Source: Gammaproteobacteria bacterium | GTDB taxonomy: Bacteria > Pseudomonadota > Gammaproteobacteria > Burkholderiales > Burkholderiaceae_C | Assembly (NCBI GenBank): GCA_018815325.1 | Contig: JAHIYE010000017.1 | Location: forward strand, 30,608 to 94,607 | DNA: 64,000 nucleotides | Direction: 5' to 3' | In this document: positions 55,934-64,000 of the stretch, one piece after another | Layout: every line of letters begins with the position of its first letter | How positions within the stretch are numbered: the stretch's first letter is position 1 | The notes under the pieces: generated by a model | What the model saw: only the letters and a program-made list of their open reading frames with translations | Databases searched by the model: none | What the model was told of the DNA's origin: nothing | Position numbers and translations under genes: made by a program

Positions 55934-56710
55934 ATGTTTGAAGGCAAAGCTGCACCATTGACGTTGCATGGCATCAACATGGCGCGCAGTCGCCTCGGTG
56001 TGGATGCGCCGGCACTGTGGGCGGTGCTGACGGTGGAGACGAGTGGCTGCGGCTTCCTGCCGGATCGCAGGCCCAAGATTTTGTTCGAGCGGCATTGGTT
56101 CAGCCGGTTGACCGGGCACCGCTTCGACGCACTGGCGCCGGACATCAGCCATCGACGTGCGGGAGCTTACGGCAGCACGGGTGCATTCCAGTACGAGCGG
56201 CTCGCCAAGGCCATGACTTTGGACCGGCAGGCTGCGCTGGAGAGCACCTCGTGGGGACTGGGCCAGGTGATGGCTTTCAACGCCGCGAAGGTGGGCTATG
56301 CCGGTGTGGAGGCACTGGTTATTGCGGCGCAGTCTTCTGAAGACGATCAACTCGACGCCATGGTCGGCTTCGTGCTGCAGGCCGATATTGCGCGCTACCT
56401 CAGGCGGCTGGACTGGGCAAAGTTTGCGTTTCACTATAACGGCCCGGATTTCCAGAAAAACCAGTACGACGAAAAACTGGACATGTGCCACAAACGCTAT
56501 GTGCAGGGGCCGCTGCCGGACCTGAGCGTGCGAGCCCTGCAGTCGGGGTTGATGATGCTGGGTTACGGTGGCTCAGATTTCGTGGACGGCTGGTTTGGCA
56601 AGAACACGCAAAAGGCCGTGCTCAAGTACCAGCAACAATCGGGCTTGCCGGCAACGGGGGCAGCGGATGCTGCCACGATGGCGCAGATGCGAACAGCGCT
56701 TGGCTGGTAG
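55934..56710 (+). CDS. Phage-type endolysin: N-acetylmuramidase domain plus C-terminal peptidoglycan-binding domain
   Basis: A 258-residue protein. Residues 10-175 match the DUF3380/N-acetylmuramidase family (catalytic Glu35 in LTVETSGCGF, KILFERHWF, STGAFQYERLAKAM); residues about 195-255 form a peptidoglycan-binding helical domain (VRALQSGLMMLGY, VDGWFGKNTQKAVLKYQQQSGLPATGAAD). Cutting domain first and binding domain last is the reverse of many such enzymes. There is no signal peptide, holin or other phage gene beside it. Start ATG 55934 follows AAGAGGAG. Probably a remnant or domesticated phage gene. Confidence 0.85.
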   Translation: MFEGKAAPLTLHGINMARSRLGVDAPALWAVLTVETSGCGFLPDRRPKILFERHWFSRLTGHRFDALAPDISHRRAGAYGSTGAFQYERLAKAMTLDRQAALESTSWGLGQVMAFNAAKVGYAGVEALVIAAQSSEDDQLDAMVGFVLQADIARYLRRLDWAKFAFHYNGPDFQKNQYDEKLDMCHKRYVQGPLPDLSVRALQSGLMMLGYGGSDFVDGWFGKNTQKAVLKYQQQSGLPATGAADAATMAQMRTALGW

Positions 56711-56728
56711 TCCGGGAGGGTTTTATGG

Positions 56729-56786
56729 AAAATACCCCTATAGCCCATGCAGGACAAGCGTAAGTAGCTATTGATTTAGTAGCTAA
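56729..56786 (-). repeat. Intergenic copy of the dispersed AT-rich element (reverse orientation)
   Basis: On the minus strand it reads AGCTACTAAATCAATAGCTA, CTTACGCTTGTCCTGCATGG, GCTATAGGGGTATTTT, the same layout as the copy at 42783-42836. It lies after the endolysin stop. The rest of the gap up to the outer-membrane factor gene (56939) shows nothing clear. Confidence 0.5.
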
Positions 56787-56938
56787 TGGCGGGGCAGGTA
56801 CCATTCGACTGACTGTGTGGCGAGGACTCGGTTGAAGCCGTACAAGTCCGCCATCATTGGGCATGGCACCCTTGATGAAACTTGCCTGGCCGCACCCCGG
56901 GCGTCGAAGCGCGCGCTTCATGCTGGTAAACGTGCTGC

Positions 56939-58399
56939 TTACCTGGCCGCTTGGGCGACCACGCTTGAGGCATCCCAGCCACCGCCCAGAGCCTTGTACA
57001 GGCTGACCACCGCATTGAGCTGGCTGCGCTGGATGTCGATCAGGCCGGACTCGGCTTGCGCCAGATCACGCTGGGCATTCAGTACCTCAAGGTAGCTGGA
57101 GTAGCCATTTCTATAGCGCAAGTCGGACAGGCGCAAGGTGTTCCGCAACGCTTCAAGACGCCGGGTACTCGTGGTGGTGATCTCGCGGCCTGCGGCAATA
57201 TTGTTCAAGGCGTCATGTACATCGCGAAAGGCATTTTGTACGGTCTGGGTGTACTGAGCCAGCGCTTGTTGCTGGCGGGCATTGGCAGCGGCTACCACCG
57301 CGTCGATGGCACCGGCCCGGAAAACAGGCTGGGTCAGGTTACCCACCATATTCCAGAACAACGAGGCCGGATCGAACAGGGTTGACAGGTCTTTGGATTG
57401 CTTCCCCAGCCCGGCCGTCAGGCTGAGCTTCGGGAAGTAGGCTGCCCGGGCCTGACCGATGTCGGCATGGGCGGCCACCAGGTTTTGCTCGGCACTGATC
57501 ACATCAGGACGACGGTTCAGCACGTCAGATGGCAGGTTCGAAGGGATGGCTTGATGGGCATACAAGGCGCTGACTTCCGCACCACGCGCCAGCACGGGAT
57601 GCATGATGTCGGTCGGCTTGCGCCCCAGCAGCGTCGCCAGTGCAGATTCCGTATTGCTGCGGTTTTGTCGTGTGGCCTGCAGGCTGGCTTCGACGCTGGC
57701 CGCTTCTGATTCGGCCTGGTGCAGATCGAGTTCGCCGATGACACCGCCCTCAAAGCGGCGTTTTTGCAAGCGCAAAGTCTCTTGCCGGGTGGCTAGGGTT
57801 TGCTCGGCGAGCGTGACCTGTGCATCCAGCGCACGCAAGGCGAAGTAGCTTTGCGCAACATTGGCGTAGAGCGTGGTCAGCACTGTGCCACGACTGGCTG
57901 CCTGGGCCATGAGGCGGGCCCGTGCCGCTTCGTCGGCTCGTGCATATTTGCCCCAGAAATCGATCTCATAGCTGGCACTCAAGCCCAATTGGCGATCACT
58001 GGAGAGCGGATCGCTGCCAGGGCTGAAGGTGGCTGAATTTTCGCTACTGCGCCGGCGTGTCGTGCTGGCGTTGAGGTCCACCGTAGGGTAGAAGTTGGCC
58101 TGGTTCTGGTTCAGGGTGGCACGAGCCTCTGCCATGCGCGCCGTCGCCAGGGCCAGGTCCTGGCTGTTGCTGGCAGCTTCCTGGAGCAGTGCGTCGAGTA
58201 CGGGGTCCTGAAAGCCCTTCCACCATGTCAGCCAATCCAGCTGCTGTGCAGTTCCGCTCACAGCCAGCGTCGCTGGCACCTCCAGGGGCGGGCGCTGGTA
58301 GTCCGGGCCTGACGTAACGCTGGCGCATGCGGACAGCAAGCTGGCCGCAAGCAAGGCAAGCGCGGTGGCAGGATTCGCCTTGTAAATGCGTTTAGACAT
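56939..58399 (-). CDS. RND efflux outer-membrane factor (TolC/NodT family lipoprotein)
   Basis: A 486-residue channel protein with a lipoprotein signal ending in LLSAC (Cys25). The two homologous halves of the TolC fold are evident (for example QLGLSASYEIDFWGKYARADEAARARL in the first, RAAYFPKLSLTAGLG in the second). It is the last gene of the efflux operon and overlaps the pump gene by eight bases. Length and signatures fit OprM/NodT proteins. Confidence 0.93.
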   Translation of the reverse strand: MSKRIYKANPATALALLAASLLSACASVTSGPDYQRPPLEVPATLAVSGTAQQLDWLTWWKGFQDPVLDALLQEAASNSQDLALATARMAEARATLNQNQANFYPTVDLNASTTRRRSSENSATFSPGSDPLSSDRQLGLSASYEIDFWGKYARADEAARARLMAQAASRGTVLTTLYANVAQSYFALRALDAQVTLAEQTLATRQETLRLQKRRFEGGVIGELDLHQAESEAASVEASLQATRQNRSNTESALATLLGRKPTDIMHPVLARGAEVSALYAHQAIPSNLPSDVLNRRPDVISAEQNLVAAHADIGQARAAYFPKLSLTAGLGKQSKDLSTLFDPASLFWNMVGNLTQPVFRAGAIDAVVAAANARQQQALAQYTQTVQNAFRDVHDALNNIAAGREITTTSTRRLEALRNTLRLSDLRYRNGYSSYLEVLNAQRDLAQAESGLIDIQRSQLNAVVSLYKALGGGWDASSVVAQAAR

Positions 58400-61300
58400 G
58401 GTGGACTCCTTCGCCGTGGGCAGGTTTGTTCAGGTTCTTGAAGTCTTCCGGCGCGCTGCGGAAGTTCCAGTCATTCACCAGTTTGAAAAACAGGGGCACC
58501 AAAAAAACTGCCAGAAATGTGGCCGCCAGCATGCCACCCAATACCCCGGTGCCGATCGACTGGCGTGCTGCCGCGCCCGCTCCGCTGGAGAACGCCAATG
58601 GCACAACCCCTAGAATGAATGCCAGCGAGGTCATCAGAATCGGACGGAAGCGCAGTCGCGCAGCCTCCAGTGCCGCCGCCACGGGCGTCAGGCCTTCGTG
58701 CACTTTCATGGTGGCAAACTCCACGATCAGGATGGCGTTTTTGGCCGACAAACCAAGCAGCGTGACCAGGCCAATCTGGAAGTACACGTCGTTGTTGAAA
58801 TTGCGCAAATACACCGCAACCAGGGCACCAAAGATGCCGAAAGGCAGCGCCAGCAGTACCGAAAACGGCAGCGACCATTTTTCATACTGCGCAGCCAGGA
58901 TCAGGAAGATCATGAGAAATCCCGCACCCAGTGCCAAACCGGCCGCACCACCGCTGCGCTTTTCCTGGAACGCCGTGCCGCCCCAGTCATAGCCGACATC
59001 TGACGGCAGCACCTTGTTGGCGACCCGTTCCATGGCCGCGATGGCTTGACCGGAGCTGTAACCAGGCTTGGCGTTGCCCAGAATCTGGATCGACGGCAGC
59101 GCGTTGAAATGCTGCACCGAATCCGGGCCAGAGGCAAATTTGACGTCGGCAACCGAACGAATCGGGATCATCTGGCCGGTTTTGGAGCGTACATACAACG
59201 CGCCGATGTCTTCCGGCTTGGATCGGTATTTTCCTTCGGCTTGCATCAGCACCTGGTAGATGCGGCCGCTCTTGTTGAAATCATTCACGTAGTAGCTGCC
59301 CAGTGTGGCGGCCAACGTGTTGTAGATATCCGCCGCGACAATGCCCATGGAGCGCGCCTTTTCGATGTCGACACTCACATAGAGTTGGGGGGAGTTGGCT
59401 TGCCACAGGGTCTGCACGCCTTGCAGCTCGGGCTGCTTGTTGGCCTCAGCCAGCAGGGTCGGCAACAACTGCGCCAGCCGGCGCACGCCGCCGTCACCTT
59501 TGTTCTGCAGGTAGAACTCAAAGCCGCCGGTCTGCCCCAGGCCCTGGATCGCCGGAGGGCTAAAGGCCAGAGGCAGGCCCTCCTTGATGCCGGCTGTTTT
59601 CATGTAGAACTCACCGACCAGATCGTTGGCCGACTGCTTGCGATCAGCCCAAGGCACCAGCGGGAAGAACATGGTGGCGGCCGATGATTTCAGTCCACCA
59701 CCGCCCAGAAAATTCAAGCCCACCAAGCTGAACACCGAGTCGATGTTCTTGTTCGGAGACATGGCCGCTTCCATCTGTTTCACCACCTGGTTGGTGCGCT
59801 CCAGCGAGGCACCTTCGGGCAGGATGGCGGCTCCCAGGAAGTAACCCTGATCTTCATCTGGCACCAGGCCACTGGGAACGATGTTGTAAAGCAACCCGGT
59901 CAATCCGGCCATGCACAGGAACAGTGTCAGGCCCAGAAAGCCCCGTTTCAAGAAGAACGCCACGCCCTTGGTATAGCGCAGGGTCAGGCGCGAAAAGCTG
60001 CGGTTGAACCAGCTGAAAAAGGCGTTCTTGCGCTCGGCATCGGGTCGCAGGAACAAGGCGCAGAGTGCGGGGGTCAAGGTCAGCGCCACGATGCCGGAGA
60101 GCACAACGGCGATGGTGATGGTGACGGAGAACTGGCGGTACAACTCGCCAGCCAGCCCGCCCAGAAAGGCCACCGGAATAAAGGCCGCGCACAGCACCAG
60201 CACAATTGCGATCACCGGGCCGGTCACTTCCTTCATGGCTTCGATGGCGGCGTCGCGCGGGCTCATGTTCTCTTCGTGCATCAGTCGCTCGACGTTTTCC
60301 AGCACCACAATGGCATCGTCCACCACGATGCCAATGGCCAGCACCATGCCGAACAGGGTCAGGGTATTGATGCTGTAACCCAGCAAATGCAGGCCGGCCA
60401 TCGTGCCGATCAGGGACACGGGAACGGCCAGGGTCGGAATGATGGTGGCGCGCCAGCTTTGCAGGAACAGATACACCACGATAAACACCAGCACCATGGC
60501 TTCGGCCAGGGTCTTGACCACCTCATGGATGGACTCTGTCACGAAAGGCGTGGTGTCATAAGGCGTTGAATAGGTCAGACCCTCCGGGAATTTGGCCTTC
60601 AGGGCCAGCAGGGTTTGTTCGACCGCTTCTCGGGTATCCAGCGCGTTGGCACCGGTTTGCAGGAATATGCCGACAGGCACGGCAGAGTGGCCATTGATCC
60701 GGCCATAAAAGTTGTAGTCTTTCGCGCCCAGTTCGATTCGCGCCACGTCTTTCAGGCGCACGATGGAGCCCTTGTCAGCACTGCGGATGACGATGTTGGC
60801 GAACTCTTCGGGCTCCAGCAAACGCCCCTTGGCGGTGACGGTCAGGGTCAGTTCTTCCGAATTACCCGGGGGCGAGCCGATCTTGCCCGCTGCATACTGG
60901 GCATTCTGCTCAGTCACTGCGCTGGAAATGTCACCGACCGTGATCCCCAGTTGCGCCATGCGATCAGGCCGCAGCCAGATCCGCATCGCGTAGTCTTTGG
61001 CGCCAAAAATCTGCACATTGGTGGTGCCAGGTACCCGTTTGATCGGGTCCAGCACGTTTTGTGTCACGTAGTTCGAGATGAACAGCGTGTCATATCGGTC
61101 GTCTGGCGAGTAGATGGCGGCCACTGTCATGAAGCTGGCCGAGCTTTTGGCGACGGTCACGCCCTGCCGTTGCACTTCCTGGGGCAGCTTGTTCAGCACC
61201 TGGTTGACGCGGTTGTTCACGTTCACGGCGGCAATGTCCAGGTCGGTTCCCACGTCGAAGGTGACATTGATGGAGACGGCACCGTCGCCCGATGATGTGG

Positions 61301-61541
61301 AACTCATGTACAGCATCTTTTCGACGCCGTTGATGGATTGCTCAATCGGGGCGGCGACGGTGGTCTCCAGCACCTCGGCCGATGCGCCCGGATAGATCGC
61401 ACTGACACTGACCACGGGCGGCGAAATTTCCGGATACCGCGAGATGGGCAGCACCCGCATGGCAGCCAGTCCGGCCAGGACCAGAAACAGTGACAGCACC
61501 GTCGCAAAAATGGGACGGTCAATAAAGAACTTGGAAAACAT
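58392..61541 (-). CDS. RND multidrug efflux pump, inner-membrane transporter (AcrB/MexB type)
   Basis: A 1049-residue pump of the hydrophobic/amphiphilic efflux family (HAE1). The N-terminus MFSKFFIDRPIFATVLSLFL, the loop GIVVDDAIVVLENVER with the proton-relay aspartates in helix 4, and the segment SAKNAILIVEFA in helix 10 are characteristic. Two large periplasmic loops carry the porter and docking domains. It lies 14 bases after the adaptor gene. Substrates are probably broad (drugs, solvents, bile-like compounds). Confidence 0.95.
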   Translation of the reverse strand: MFSKFFIDRPIFATVLSLFLVLAGLAAMRVLPISRYPEISPPVVSVSAIYPGASAEVLETTVAAPIEQSINGVEKMLYMSSTSSGDGAVSINVTFDVGTDLDIAAVNVNNRVNQVLNKLPQEVQRQGVTVAKSSASFMTVAAIYSPDDRYDTLFISNYVTQNVLDPIKRVPGTTNVQIFGAKDYAMRIWLRPDRMAQLGITVGDISSAVTEQNAQYAAGKIGSPPGNSEELTLTVTAKGRLLEPEEFANIVIRSADKGSIVRLKDVARIELGAKDYNFYGRINGHSAVPVGIFLQTGANALDTREAVEQTLLALKAKFPEGLTYSTPYDTTPFVTESIHEVVKTLAEAMVLVFIVVYLFLQSWRATIIPTLAVPVSLIGTMAGLHLLGYSINTLTLFGMVLAIGIVVDDAIVVLENVERLMHEENMSPRDAAIEAMKEVTGPVIAIVLVLCAAFIPVAFLGGLAGELYRQFSVTITIAVVLSGIVALTLTPALCALFLRPDAERKNAFFSWFNRSFSRLTLRYTKGVAFFLKRGFLGLTLFLCMAGLTGLLYNIVPSGLVPDEDQGYFLGAAILPEGASLERTNQVVKQMEAAMSPNKNIDSVFSLVGLNFLGGGGLKSSAATMFFPLVPWADRKQSANDLVGEFYMKTAGIKEGLPLAFSPPAIQGLGQTGGFEFYLQNKGDGGVRRLAQLLPTLLAEANKQPELQGVQTLWQANSPQLYVSVDIEKARSMGIVAADIYNTLAATLGSYYVNDFNKSGRIYQVLMQAEGKYRSKPEDIGALYVRSKTGQMIPIRSVADVKFASGPDSVQHFNALPSIQILGNAKPGYSSGQAIAAMERVANKVLPSDVGYDWGGTAFQEKRSGGAAGLALGAGFLMIFLILAAQYEKWSLPFSVLLALPFGIFGALVAVYLRNFNNDVYFQIGLVTLLGLSAKNAILIVEFATMKVHEGLTPVAAALEAARLRFRPILMTSLAFILGVVPLAFSSGAGAAARQSIGTGVLGGMLAATFLAVFLVPLFFKLVNDWNFRSAPEDFKNLNKPAHGEGVHHV

Positions 61542-61555
61542 GGCGCTACCGCTCC

Positions 61556-62809
61556 TTATTTAGAAGCTGCTGGCGGCGCATTGGCGGCGGCAACTGCGGG
61601 CACAAAGGGAACGGGCTTGACGGTCATGCCAGGCTCATGCGCCTTGATGAATCCATCAACCAGGACGCGATCACCATCGTTCAACCCCTTGGTCACAATC
61701 CATTGGCCTTCGGTCCAGCCGTCAAGTACCACGGGGCGGGGCTCCAGCTTGTCATCCTTCGATACCACGAACACCATTTTCCCAAACGGGCTGTCGATCA
61801 CGGCACGCTGGGGCACGCTCAGGCTGTCGGGACGGGTTGCGCCACCGAGCGTCACGCGTACAAATTGGCCCGGACGCAGGTTTCCTTCCGGGTTGGGAAT
61901 GCTTGCCCGGACTTCAAAACTGCCGGTGAGCGGGTTGATCTTCTCGCTGGCAAAATTCAGTTTTCCCTTGCGCGGATACATGCTGCCATCGGCCAGCTTG
62001 ACGCTGACCGTAAAGCCCAGGCTGCCATTCGCCGAGCGTTTGCCGGGCACCTTGAGCTGACCTGTGCCGAGTTGCTTGGTCATGCTGAGGAAGTCAGCTT
62101 CAGAAATGCTGAAGTTCACATACATCGGGTTGGTTTGCACGATGGTGGTGAGCAGGCTGTCGGCTGCAGTGACCAGATTGCCTTCCGACTTGGCAGATGC
62201 GCCTGTCGTCCCGCTGATGGGCGCCACGACTTTGGTATAGCTCAGGTTCAGGTGCGCTTCATTGGCCTGTGCCTGGGCCTGCTTCAAGCTTGCTTCGGCA
62301 GATTCCAGCGTCGATTTGCTGTCGTCAAACTCCTTCTGGCTGATGGCTTTTTCAGCTGCCAGTGGCCCCAAGCGGGCCGCGTCACGACGGGCTTGATTGA
62401 GCTTGGCCGTTGCCACAGCGACAGCCGCATCGGCGGATGCTGCCTGGGCCTGGAAACTGGCTGAGTCGATCTGGAACAAGGCCGTGCCTTCCTTGACCGT
62501 TGCCCCTTCCTCGAACAGGCGTTTTTGCAGAATGCCGGCAACACGCGCCCTGACTTCGGTTTCGCGTGAACCTGCTGTCTGGCCTACATACTCGAATTCC
62601 ACCGGCTGGGCCTTGGCCTGAACGACCATCACCGATACTTCCGGTGGTGGCATCGCACCACCGGGTCCAGCCTGTTGACTGGTAGCCTGGCCACAGGCCA
62701 CCAGGGCCATGGGTAGCGCAGCGAGCAGCAGCGTGGATTTCCAGCGCTGGCCAAAGGCGCTTGCTTTGTCGTTGTCATTCGTTTTGGCGGATTGCGGTGC
62801 AATTGACAT
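61556..62809 (-). CDS. RND efflux periplasmic adaptor protein (AcrA/MexA type)
   Basis: A 417-residue lipoprotein (Cys39 in LVACG). After the acylated N-terminus come beta-barrel and lipoyl parts (VEFEYVGQTAGSRETEVRARVAGIL), an alpha-helical hairpin (about 120-190) and a membrane-proximal domain. The frame reaches back to an ATG at 62857, but that ATG falls inside the repressor operator, so I prefer the ATG at 62809 (MSIAPQSAKT). It is the first gene of the pump operon and diverges from the TetR-type repressor. Confidence 0.92.
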   Translation of the reverse strand: MSIAPQSAKTNDNDKASAFGQRWKSTLLLAALPMALVACGQATSQQAGPGGAMPPPEVSVMVVQAKAQPVEFEYVGQTAGSRETEVRARVAGILQKRLFEEGATVKEGTALFQIDSASFQAQAASADAAVAVATAKLNQARRDAARLGPLAAEKAISQKEFDDSKSTLESAEASLKQAQAQANEAHLNLSYTKVVAPISGTTGASAKSEGNLVTAADSLLTTIVQTNPMYVNFSISEADFLSMTKQLGTGQLKVPGKRSANGSLGFTVSVKLADGSMYPRKGKLNFASEKINPLTGSFEVRASIPNPEGNLRPGQFVRVTLGGATRPDSLSVPQRAVIDSPFGKMVFVVSKDDKLEPRPVVLDGWTEGQWIVTKGLNDGDRVLVDGFIKAHEPGMTVKPVPFVPAVAAANAPPAASK

Positions 62810-62844
62810 AGATCTAATGAGGATTTGGTTAGGTGAGTTATTAT

Positions 62845-62868
62845 TACATACATTCATGAATGTTTAGT
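62845..62868. promoter_or_regulatory. AcrR-like operator between the pump operon and its TetR-family repressor
   Basis: The sequence TACATACATT-C-ATGAATGT followed by TTAGT closely resembles the palindromic acr operator of E. coli, with the core ACATTCATGAATGT a perfect palindrome at 62850-62863. It lies in the divergent region, 35 bases from the repressor start and about the same from the adaptor start. Binding by the adjacent repressor is the obvious inference. Confidence 0.75.
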
Positions 62869-62903
62869 TTGTTGGGTAAAAACCTGCAGGAGACAATGTA
62901 TTT

Positions 62904-63545
62904 ATGGTCAGAAAAACAAAAGAGGATGCAGAACAGACGTATGCCATGCTGCTGGAAGCTGCCGAGCATGTATTTTTTGAAAAGGGGGTGGCTCGTACCA
63001 CCCTGAATGACATCGCTACCGCTGCGGGTGTGACCCGAGGGGCGATTTATTGGCACTTCAAGGACAAAGGGGCGTTGTTGCGCGCCTTGTTTGAGCAGGC
63101 CATGCTGCCTGTGGAGGCCATGCTGGTTGAGTTGGTCACATGCTCCGAAAAGGACCCTTTGGCGGCATTAAGGTATATGTGCGTCCATGCGCTGACTAAT
63201 TTGGACCAATCGCCGAAGCAGCAGCGGATATTTAGCATCATGTTCCACAAATGTGAAAACGTCGGTGAGGTGGTCACGGTGCTGGACGACAAACTGGCGC
63301 AACGCGATGAATGTCTGGCTCGGGTCGAGCGTATCCTGCAAAAAGCTGTCAGCATGGGCCAGTTGCCGGCTGACACGGATGTACCTCTGAGCCATAAAGT
63401 CATCAATAACTTCATGGCTGGCACCATGAGCGAATGGTTGCTGGCCCCGCAGAGCTACTCGCTGGCCAAGTCTGCGCCAGCCATGGTGGATATGCTGATT
63501 GCAGGCCTGCGGTCCAATCCACCGCGCCTGCGCTCAGGGGCATGA
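62904..63545 (+). CDS. TetR/AcrR-family transcriptional repressor of the efflux operon
   Basis: A 213-residue repressor with an N-terminal helix-turn-helix (TTLNDIATAAGVTRGAIYWHFKDKGALL, about 32-60) and a C-terminal ligand-binding domain of the TetR_C AcrR/TtgR type (about 85-195). The ATG follows CAGGAGAC. The helix-turn-helix core GVTRGAIYWHF is identical to that of AcrR/MtrR-type regulators, which agrees with the AcrR-like operator beside it. Its ligand is probably a pump substrate. Confidence 0.92.
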   Translation: MVRKTKEDAEQTYAMLLEAAEHVFFEKGVARTTLNDIATAAGVTRGAIYWHFKDKGALLRALFEQAMLPVEAMLVELVTCSEKDPLAALRYMCVHALTNLDQSPKQQRIFSIMFHKCENVGEVVTVLDDKLAQRDECLARVERILQKAVSMGQLPADTDVPLSHKVINNFMAGTMSEWLLAPQSYSLAKSAPAMVDMLIAGLRSNPPRLRSGA

Positions 63546-63645
63546 AGAGAGGCGCTAGGCCATGCCGGGCGTCGTTCAAGTTAGCCCTCAAGCCGATTGA
63601 ACGCGGTTAGACAATGACCAGAGGGTGACTTGAATCGGCTCAAGC

Positions 63646-64000
63646 CTACTGACTGGCTCCCAGTGCGAGTGCCGCAGCCTTCGCGGCTGCCAGTGCCGGC
63701 ACATCTGGCGCTTCCTGCGTGGGCCAGCCCGTCAGGTGCTTCTGCGTGATTTCGCACAATGCGGTGATCCACTCGGTGCTGTCGTTCAGGCAAGGGATGT
63801 AATGAAACTCCTTGCCGCCGGCCATGAGAAACGCTTCCTTGCCCTCAAGCGCAATTTCTTCCAGCGTCTCCAGGCAGTCACTCGTGAAGCCGGGGCAGAC
63901 CACGTCCACCCGTTTCACGCCGGCCTTGCCCATTTCGATGAGTGAAGGTTCAGTGTAGGGTTCCAGCCACTTGGCCTTGCCAAAGCGGGACTGGAACGTC
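63646..64000 (-). CDS. hemH: Ferrochelatase, C-terminal part (5' end outside window)
   Basis: The minus-strand frame stays open to the window edge and encodes about 117 residues: [21 protein letters not shown] followed by [20 protein letters not shown] and [12 protein letters not shown], all hallmarks of ferrochelatase, the enzyme that inserts iron into protoporphyrin IX. Residues ending ...ALALGASQ close the protein. In the 100 bases between the repressor and this gene an inverted repeat (AGCCGATT at 63590 and AATCGGCT at 63634) could be a weak shared terminator. Confidence 0.93.
   Translation of the reverse strand, partial: TFQSRFGKAKWLEPYTEPSLIEMGKAGVKRVDVVCPGFTSDCLETLEEIALEGKEAFLMAGGKEFHYIPCLNDSTEWITALCEITQKHLTGWPTQEAPDVPALAAAKAAALALGASQ

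Noticed and set aside
55934..56710. Part of a prophage
   Set aside because: No integrase, terminase, capsid, tail, holin or attachment repeat was found on either side, so only the single gene is reported.
63590..63641. Inverted repeat between the repressor and hemH as a firm terminator
   Set aside because: The arms AGCCGATT and AATCGGCT are only 8 bases with a loop of about 35 and no T-tract, so it is mentioned under hemH but not listed separately.

Overview
The window reads as chromosome of a high-GC betaproteobacterium, most likely order Burkholderiales, family Comamonadaceae. Three things point there: the gene order bamA-ompH-lpxD-fabZ-lpxA-lpxB-rnhB-rRNA methyltransferase followed by carAB-greA and yhbY/rlmE-ftsH-folP-glmM; several tripartite tricarboxylate (Tct/Bug) genes; and short AT-rich palindromic elements that I associate with that family. 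This is an inference from gene content and protein wording, since no database search was run. Both edges cut genes: bamA on the left (5' part missing) and hemH on the right (minus strand, 5' part outside).

Layout. 1-6534: outer-membrane and lipid A block (BamA, Skp/OmpH, LpxD, FabZ, LpxA, LpxB), then RNase HII and a SpoU-type RNA methyltransferase, mostly with overlapping or abutting genes. 6535-19233: housekeeping (carA, carB, greA, a DUF4149 membrane protein, a convergent YhbY-like gene, rlmE, ftsH, folP, glmM, a GNAT acetyltransferase, tilS). 19234-20763: lysC behind a structured leader, tRNA-Ser(GCT) and a strong terminator. 20764-26923: an RpiR-type regulator, a class III aminotransferase, a TAXI binding protein and a fused TRAP permease, apparently one uptake-plus-transamination unit. 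26924-29990: a thioredoxin-like protein, glutathione reductase, an SDR and a convergent Hsp15-like S4 protein.

30002-42779 is a transport region. The TctD/TctE two-component system diverges from tctCBA. A sigma-54 activator follows, and a near-consensus -24/-12 promoter lies directly after it, heading a Liv-type ABC operon (binding protein, two ATPases, two permeases) that ends in an alpha/beta hydrolase. A large REP-like hairpin separates the binding-protein gene from the ATPase gene.

42780-47248 holds the least understood unit: a small exported PepSY protein, two tandem paralogous membrane proteins of an uncharacterised family (COG4705-like), and a two-component system. Both membrane proteins contain four internal repeats with an invariant W-x9-G-x4-D signature at identical spacing (55, 65, 55 residues), which suggests an internally duplicated channel or transporter. 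This is my best candidate for an undescribed system.

47284-56710 (mostly minus strand) is signalling and accessory: a formate/nitrite transporter with a fused PP2C phosphatase/protein kinase, an M48 peptidase, a small exported protein, a FecR-domain protein next to a CHASE2 adenylate cyclase, a cytosolic beta-lactamase-fold hydrolase, and a lone phage-type endolysin. 56939-63545 is an RND multidrug efflux operon (adaptor, pump, outer-membrane factor) diverging from its TetR/AcrR repressor, with a clear AcrR-like operator between them. hemH closes the window.
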